In this document: piece by piece, positions 59,542 through 64,000 of the stretch | How positions within the stretch are numbered: the first letter of the stretch is position 1 | How the letters are laid out: the number at the start of each line of letters is the position of its first letter | Assembly (NCBI GenBank): GCA_910579395.1 | Contig: CAJTUC010000021.1 | Location: 7,761-71,760, forward strand | Origin: an uncultured Lachnospiraceae bacterium | GTDB lineage: Bacteria; Bacillota; Clostridia; Lachnospirales; Lachnospiraceae | Direction: 5' to 3' | Length of the DNA stretch: 64,000 nt | The notes under the pieces: generated by a model | Databases searched by the model: none | What the model was told of the DNA's origin: nothing | What the model saw: only the letters and a program-made list of their open reading frames with translations | Program-made: the position numbers and the translations under genes

Positions 59542-61092
59542 ATGCTGATCATTAAATCCAACAAAGCACAATATGAATATGACATTCATTCCCTGATCAA
59601 AGCCTTTTACCCGGAAGAAGAGGTTCGAGTGCTGACGCCAGACTCTGTTATCAAAGACAGAACGCTGTTAGAACGGCCGGCGCAGATGAGTCTTGTGTTC
59701 GAGGATGAGAAAGTGGTTTTTCGAATCGAGCAGGGAAAAGGTGCGGAAGAACCGGTGAAAGCGGAAGAACAGAAGATGGAACCGGTGAGGACGGAAGAAC
59801 GGAAGGTGGAACCGGAAGGACAGAAAGCGAAGCGGGCATACGAGTACATATGGCGTGTCAGACCGGAAGAACAGGTCGATTATAAAAATAGATTTAAACA
59901 TTTTCTCTATACCTCTCTACAGAAAGAAACAGGATGCTCGCTTCCCTGGGGCAATCTGACGGGAATCCGGCCGACAAAGATTCCGATGGCGATGCTGGAA
60001 GAAGGGAAAAGTGAAGATGAAATTCTTTCTTTTTTGGAGACACAACATCTTGTCAGCAGGGAAAAGGCGGCGCTCAGCCTGGAAATAGCGGAGCGGGAAT
60101 GCCGCATTTTGCAGCCGCTTCATTATGAAAAAGGTTACAGCCTGTATATCGGGATCCCTTTTTGCCCGACGACCTGTCTTTACTGTTCTTTTACTTCTTT
60201 TCCTATCAGCACATGGAAAGCGCGGGTCGCGGATTATCTGAGCGCATTGGAGAAGGAAATCGACTATATCGCGAAAGCTTACCGGCATAAAATTCTGGAT
60301 ACGGTCTATATCGGAGGCGGCACGCCTACTTCTTTGGCGGCGAAAGAACTGGACAGGCTGCTTGCGAAATTGAAGGCTTCTTTTGATTTTACGACTGTAC
60401 AGGAATTTACGGTGGAGGCGGGACGGGCCGACAGTATTACGGAGGAAAAATTGCGCGTGCTTTACAGGCATGGTGTGAGCAGGATTTCTGTCAACCCGCA
60501 GACGATGAAGCAGGAGACACTGCAGTTCATCGGCCGTCAGCACACGGTAGAACAGGTGGAGAATGCTTTTTATATGGCAAGGGACGTCGGTTTTGACAAT
60601 ATTAATATGGATATCATTCTGGGCCTGCCCGGAGAGACGGAAGAAGATGTCAGGAACACTATCGAAGCGATTCGGACGATGGAGCCGGACAGCCTGACGG
60701 TGCATTCCCTTGCTGTTAAGCGGGCTTCCAGGCTGGCGGAGTGGATAACGGAAAACGGACTTTCGACGCTGTGCAATACGGAAGAGACGATGCGGATTGC
60801 GGAAATGGGTGCGCGCGGCATGGAAATGGCGCCCTACTATCTTTACCGGCAGAAAAATATGTCCGGCAATTTTGAGAATGTCGGATATGCGAAGGAAGGG
60901 AAGTATGGGATTTATAATATTTTGATTATGGAGGAGAAGCAGACCATCGTAGCACTTGGTGCAGGAACCGTTACGAAGAGGGTACATGGTGACGGACGGA
61001 TTGAGCGGTGTGATACGGTGAAGGATGTTGCTCAGTATATCGAGAGGATAGAGGAAATGATAGAAAGAAAACGTGTATTATTAGGTGATTGA
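59542..61092 (+). CDS. hemZ: Coproporphyrinogen dehydrogenase-like radical SAM protein HemZ
   Basis: 516 residues. N-terminal HemZ-specific region (about 1-190) with a Glu/Lys/Val-rich degenerate repeat (KAEEQKMEPVRTEERKVEP), then the radical SAM domain: CPTTCLYCSF holds the CX3CX2C cluster ligands, GGGTPTSL, and the HemN-like C-terminal part. HemZ homologues are annotated as oxygen-independent coproporphyrinogen oxidases, but many clostridial ones lack heme synthesis, so the actual reaction is open. Confidence 0.92.
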   Translation: MLIIKSNKAQYEYDIHSLIKAFYPEEEVRVLTPDSVIKDRTLLERPAQMSLVFEDEKVVFRIEQGKGAEEPVKAEEQKMEPVRTEERKVEPEGQKAKRAYEYIWRVRPEEQVDYKNRFKHFLYTSLQKETGCSLPWGNLTGIRPTKIPMAMLEEGKSEDEILSFLETQHLVSREKAALSLEIAERECRILQPLHYEKGYSLYIGIPFCPTTCLYCSFTSFPISTWKARVADYLSALEKEIDYIAKAYRHKILDTVYIGGGTPTSLAAKELDRLLAKLKASFDFTTVQEFTVEAGRADSITEEKLRVLYRHGVSRISVNPQTMKQETLQFIGRQHTVEQVENAFYMARDVGFDNINMDIILGLPGETEEDVRNTIEAIRTMEPDSLTVHSLAVKRASRLAEWITENGLSTLCNTEETMRIAEMGARGMEMAPYYLYRQKNMSGNFENVGYAKEGKYGIYNILIMEEKQTIVALGAGTVTKRVHGDGRIERCDTVKDVAQYIERIEEMIERKRVLLGD

Positions 61093-61120
61093 TAATTTAG
61101 TGCAAATCCACAGATAGCTA

Positions 61121-61154
61121 CGGAGCATTTCGGAAATAATCGGAATGCTCCTTC
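61121..61154 (+). terminator. Hairpin after hemZ
   Basis: GGAGCATTTC...GGAATGCTCC followed by TTCTT; plausible terminator. Confidence 0.55.
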
Positions 61155-61191
61155 TTGCGCCTCTCAAACAGGATTTTAGTGCGTTGGTTCC

Positions 61192-61275
61192 CTCTGTGGT
61201 GACGCATATGAGCGGCGGTTCGGATGAAGAACGTTGCAGGGGGGACATTAGGGATAGATAAGGTTGAAAATTAGA
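61192..61275 (+). pseudogene. Remnant of a second UmuC-like gene 3' end
   Basis: GACGCATATGAGCGGCGGT, GAAGAACG, CATTAGGGATAGAT and AAGGTTGAAAATTAG correspond to the last codons of the Y-family polymerase gene ending at 63092, but with small deletions that break the frame. The similarity continues into the following hairpin and CACGAGAAAG-CAGGAATCTGTAA (to about 61309). No longer coding. Confidence 0.75.
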
Positions 61276-61308
61276 AATTTTCAACCACGAGAAAGCCAGG
61301 AATCTGTA
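61263..61308 (+). repeat. Duplicated hairpin downstream of the UmuC remnant (R3-like)
   Basis: GTTGAAAA...TTTTCAAC and CACGAGAAAGCCAGGAATCTGTAA, repeated almost exactly at 63081-63127. The first stem matches the R3 style. The sequence from here to 61446 shows no convincing gene. Confidence 0.6.
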
Positions 61309-61446
61309 ATGAAAATAATCAATTCAGAATCGGAAAGAATTACCCGCAGGATTTCCTCACAGAACTTTTTATCTTCCGCATCAGAAGCGGAACAAGTACA
61401 TGGAAAGGGGGAAAATTGTAATATAAATTCAGGTAATTATTTCCTC

Positions 61447-61475
61447 TTTACAGCAGAACATACGTTTGTTACACT
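61447..61475 (+). promoter_or_regulatory. SOS promoter with LexA box
   Basis: TTTACA (61447-61452), 17-base spacer, TACACT (61470-61475). Between them AGAACATACGTTTG (61455-61468) closely matches the Firmicute LexA site CGAACRNRYGTTYG. It controls the small gene and the polymerase downstream. Confidence 0.8.
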
Positions 61476-61513
61476 GTAAACACAAAACAACATTCTGAAA
61501 AGAGGTGGAGGAA

Positions 61514-61813
61514 ATGGGAAATCAGGTTCATGATGGGATATACCATGATAAGCAGGTGAATATACCAATCCAGCTTTTGTCTATTACCGACCGTGATGGA
61601 AAGATAACTCCGTTGTGGTTTCGATTAGAAACGGAAGAGCATGAAATCAGGAAATTCCGGATAGAAGATATCATATCACGGAGTGAAAAAAATTTTGTCG
61701 GGATAAAGGAAAAGCAGTTCGTTTGCAGGATAGAGCAGGACGGTATGCGCAAAACGTTAGAGATGAGATATAATACGGCGACCCAGAAATGGCGGATTTT
61801 CCAGTTTTTATGA
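61514..61813 (+). CDS. Small SOS-operon protein upstream of the Y-family polymerase
   Basis: 99 residues, no named family recognised with confidence. Predicted beta-rich soluble protein (VNIPIQLLSITDRDGKITPL, FVGIKEKQFVCRIEQDG, YNTATQKWRIFQF). It occupies the place where YolD-like or other accessory proteins stand next to UmuC-type polymerases. ATG follows AGAGGTGGAGG. Ends one base before the polymerase start, so translation is coupled. Role as polymerase cofactor is inference. Confidence 0.7.
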   Translation: MGNQVHDGIYHDKQVNIPIQLLSITDRDGKITPLWFRLETEEHEIRKFRIEDIISRSEKNFVGIKEKQFVCRIEQDGMRKTLEMRYNTATQKWRIFQFL

Positions 61814-61814
61814 A

Positions 61815-63092
61815 ATGGGGGCTTATATATTTCATGTAGATGCGAACAGTGCGTTTCTTTCATGGAGCGCGGCATACCGGGTGTCTGTATTGGGGGAAAA
61901 GACAGATCTGCGCCTGATTCCGAGTATTGTAGGCGGGGATCAGGAGAAGCGGCATGGAATTGTGCTTGCAAAAAGCACTCCCGCTAAAAAATATGACATT
62001 AAGACCGGCGAGGCTATTGTAACGGCAAGGCAGAAGTGCCCGGAGCTTGTTGTGATACCGCCTGATTATGGTCTGTATGTAAGAGCATCCGGAGCATTCA
62101 TTGAGAAGCTTAGGCAGTATACGGATCGGGTAATCCAGTACAGTATTGATGAAGCATGGGCTGTATTTGACGGATATGAAAAGCTGTATGGACAGGGGCA
62201 GATGGTAAGCTTTGCCCATAGGCTGAAAGATGAGATAAAAGAAGAACTGGGATTTACGGTAAATATTGGGGTATCGACCAATTTTCTTTTATCAAAAATG
62301 GCGGGAGATTTTTCAAAACCGGATAGGGTACACACACTTTTTCCGGAAGAGATAGAAAAAAAGATGTGGCCGCTTCCCGTCTCAGAGTTGTTTTTTGTGG
62401 GAAAGGCGACTACGGCAAAACTGCACCGGCTGGGAATTAATACAATCGGCGAGCTGGCACGGGCGGATGAAGAAGTGATCCGGGCACATTTAAAAACGCC
62501 GGGGAGGATCATACAGGGATATGCAAGGGGAGAGGATTTACAGCCGTATATGTTCACCCATGAAGCAAATAAAGGGTACGGGAACAGCCTGACGGCGCCT
62601 GTGGATGTCGTAACGGAAGAATATGCAAAACATCTAATGCTTTCTCTCTGTGAGACGGTCGGAATGAGACTGCGCAGTGACAATGTGAAAATAAGTGTAG
62701 TCAGTGTGCATATCACTACCTTTAAATTTCAATATGTTCGTAAACAGATGCAGCTGCCTACGCCCACTGATGTGACGGAAGAAATCTATACGGCGGCATG
62801 CCGCATATTCAGAAAACTGTGGGATGGAAGAACTCCCATCAGGCAGATCGGTGTGCATACTTCAAAAGTAGAAAGTGATGCCGGACGGCAGTATAATCTT
62901 TTTGACCTGCAGAAATATGACAGGCTGGAAGCATTGAACCGGACTGTAGACACGATCAGGGAAAAGTATGGTGAAGATGCCATATTCAGGGCAGGTTTTT
63001 TAAAGAGCAATGTGGCGCATATGAGCGGCGGTCTGGATAAAGAACGCCGCAGCGGGGTAACATTAGGGATAGATATTAAGGTTGAAAATTAG
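61815..63092 (+). CDS. Y-family DNA polymerase, UmuC/DinB-like
   Basis: 425 residues. FHVDANSAFLSW carries the first metal Asp, YSIDEAWAVF the catalytic Asp-Glu, followed by VNIGVSTNFLLSKMAGDFSKP, a helix-hairpin-helix (KLHRLGINTIGELA) and a little-finger domain. Error-prone translesion synthesis under SOS control. Its C-terminal codons are inside the hairpin that is duplicated at 61263. Confidence 0.95.
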   Translation: MGAYIFHVDANSAFLSWSAAYRVSVLGEKTDLRLIPSIVGGDQEKRHGIVLAKSTPAKKYDIKTGEAIVTARQKCPELVVIPPDYGLYVRASGAFIEKLRQYTDRVIQYSIDEAWAVFDGYEKLYGQGQMVSFAHRLKDEIKEELGFTVNIGVSTNFLLSKMAGDFSKPDRVHTLFPEEIEKKMWPLPVSELFFVGKATTAKLHRLGINTIGELARADEEVIRAHLKTPGRIIQGYARGEDLQPYMFTHEANKGYGNSLTAPVDVVTEEYAKHLMLSLCETVGMRLRSDNVKISVVSVHITTFKFQYVRKQMQLPTPTDVTEEIYTAACRIFRKLWDGRTPIRQIGVHTSKVESDAGRQYNLFDLQKYDRLEALNRTVDTIREKYGEDAIFRAGFLKSNVAHMSGGLDKERRSGVTLGIDIKVEN

Positions 63093-63144
63093 AAATTTTC
63101 AACCACGAGAAAGTCAGGAATCTGTAAAACGAGGATAGAAGGCT

Positions 63145-63576
63145 ATGTGCGGAGTATTTTATGTAGATGATGATACGATGAGAGAGATAGAAAAAATTGC
63201 CAGAAAGATAGACCAGAAATCAGCGGCGACGGGAGACGTGCATCCATCCCATCCGGCCCTCATTTTGCGGGCGGCTCATGGGAAAATGGTATCGGAGGTA
63301 TTGAAATGGGGATATGAGGCATATTGGAAGAAAACGCTGATTTTTAATGCGAGGTCGGAAACGGTGCAGGAACGTCCGATGTTCCGGCGTGATTTTGAAG
63401 AACGCCGCTGTCTGATTCCTGCCGGAAAATTTTATGAATGGAAGCAGGATGGTACGAAGCAAAAGAAAAAATATGAGTTTTTCACACCGGATAAGATTCT
63501 GTATCTGGCGGGAATTTACCACAAAGATCCGGAGGGCGACCGTTTTACCATCCTTACCCGTGAAGGAGGCCGCTGA
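63145..63576 (+). pseudogene. SRAP (YedK/HMCES-like) protein, truncated
   Basis: 143 residues. Cys2 in MCGVFY is the residue that crosslinks abasic sites; FNARSETV and FYEWK are the following conserved blocks. It stops after RFTILTREGGR, where relatives continue with the HDRMP block and about 60-80 further residues. The missing catalytic His block and the transposase-like sequence just downstream indicate disruption by an insertion near 63570. It may still crosslink weakly, but is probably inactive. Confidence 0.8.
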
Positions 63577-63613
63577 AAAACATACCGTTTTTCAGGTTTA
63601 TTTCTATAACACA

Positions 63614-63653
63614 CAAAAAATCCACCAGTTTCGATTATTCTGGTGGATTTTTT
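63614..63653. terminator. Bidirectional terminator at the end of the insertion sequence
   Basis: AAAAAATCCACCAG...CTGGTGGATTTTTT, a perfect 14-base stem with A and T tails; typical for the 3' end of an IS transposase gene. Confidence 0.85.
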
Positions 63654-63697
63654 GTGATTTGGATAAAATTTCCGATTATTTCAAGTGTTATCTCTGT

Positions 63698-64000
63698 TTA
63701 TTTTTCGTTTATCAGTTTAATGATCCGTTTGAGGTTTACTGCAAATATAGCCATCGCTCCCTGCATCTCCATGTTAATGAGGCCTGATGATGACGCAGTG
63801 TCATAACCATGCCTGTGCTTTAACTCGCTGTTTTTTGCTTCTATCTTATAGCGTTCCTTCATTTTTTCTTTGAAGTGTTCTGTTTCCTGGAACTCTGCCT
63901 GTTTACTGTGGGCATTGCTTTTTAGGGTTTCGCTGTATGTTTTCTTTTTTGCCCCCTCCTTATAACATCCATCCTTGTATGGACAGCATTTACATTTTTC
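63698..64000 (-). CDS. IS1182-family transposase, C-terminal 100 residues (partial)
   Basis: The minus strand is open from 64000 to a TAA at 63698. It reads CKCCPYKDGC (zinc-like CxxC...), a basic helical part, KERYKIEAKNSELKHRHGYD with the conserved Glu of the DDE triad region, and MQGAMAIFAVNLKRIIKL at the C-terminus. This is the layout of the DDE_Tnp_1_6 domain of IS1182 elements. The N-terminal part is outside the window. Confidence 0.85.
   Translation of the reverse strand, partial: EKCKCCPYKDGCYKEGAKKKTYSETLKSNAHSKQAEFQETEHFKEKMKERYKIEAKNSELKHRHGYDTASSSGLINMEMQGAMAIFAVNLKRIIKLINEK

Larger units (their letters stand above)
63577..64000 (-). mobile_element. IS1182-like insertion sequence, one end (continues beyond window)
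   Basis: Contains the transposase C-terminus on the minus strand and a terminator. The exact terminal repeat cannot be fixed without the other end; the boundary with SRAP is near 63565-63600. Confidence 0.7.

Noticed and set aside
61309..61479. 56-codon frame starting ATGAAAATAATC after the UmuC remnant
   Set aside because: No RBS, no recognisable sequence, and it crosses the SOS promoter and LexA box; more likely non-coding.
63434..63787. Plus-strand frame across the SRAP end and IS border
   Set aside because: Out of frame with SRAP and antisense to the transposase; created by the junction.

Overview
The window is chromosomal DNA from a low-to-moderate GC Gram-positive anaerobe of the Clostridia, most likely a Lachnospiraceae-type bacterium. 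The evidence is the Firmicute-type polymerase PolC, the MecA adaptor, HemZ, a RibU transporter behind an FMN riboswitch, AGGAGG-type ribosome binding sites, LytS/YesM-YesN signalling and phosphoglycerate mutase of the GpmI type. No rRNA, tRNA or CRISPR array was found. Species cannot be named from the sequence.

Layout. 1-5.8 kb: 3' part of polC, a beta-carbonic anhydrase, a LysM/peptidoglycan-binding protein and a soluble chemoreceptor with a CZB domain. 5.9-13.9 kb: four signalling genes in one direction behind one promoter: receiver-HD-GYP (c-di-GMP hydrolysis), a hybrid histidine kinase with HPt, a hybrid histidine kinase ending in a DegV-type lipid-binding domain, and a receiver fused to a RelQ-type (p)ppGpp synthetase. 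This is the most unusual block. 13.9-16 kb: glycogen debranching enzyme. 16.1-25 kb: a TRAP carboxylate transporter (dctP, dctQ, dctM), a YcxB-like protein, then a sensor kinase/AraC regulator pair with its own second DctP-like binding protein, an MFS transporter and a cupin.

25-33 kb: small hypothetical proteins, an FMN-dependent reductase, a BlaI/BlaR-type pair (the BlaR-like protein carries a C-terminal M23 peptidase) under a palindromic operator, and an AT-rich AAA ATPase/RloB-Toprim pair that looks like a transferred anti-phage module. 33-38 kb: AraC regulator, heterodimeric ABC exporter, RibU with FMN riboswitch. 38-50 kb: mecA, an esterase, a DEAD-box helicase, a metallopeptidase, gpmI, a GH42 beta-galactosidase, and a GGDEF(degenerate)-EAL protein. 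49.5-57.5 kb: a GntR/ABC-2 locus and a MacB-like ABC exporter locus. 57.5-61 kb: eno, a DUF1877 protein and hemZ. 61-64 kb: an SOS locus (LexA box, small protein, Y-family polymerase, SRAP protein) whose last gene is cut short next to an IS1182-like transposase.

Besides genes, the window carries three families of intergenic structured repeats, each recognised only by comparing copies inside this window: family R1 (17263, 19329, 53357), a branched element ending in a terminator-like hairpin; family R2 (about 40169, 42742, 49286), a long fold-back element with a shared core and arms that differ between copies yet stay self-complementary; and family R3 (6010, 53061, 56109, and partial forms at 61263 and 63081), a two-hairpin leader. 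The signalling block and the repeat families are the best candidates for undescribed biology.
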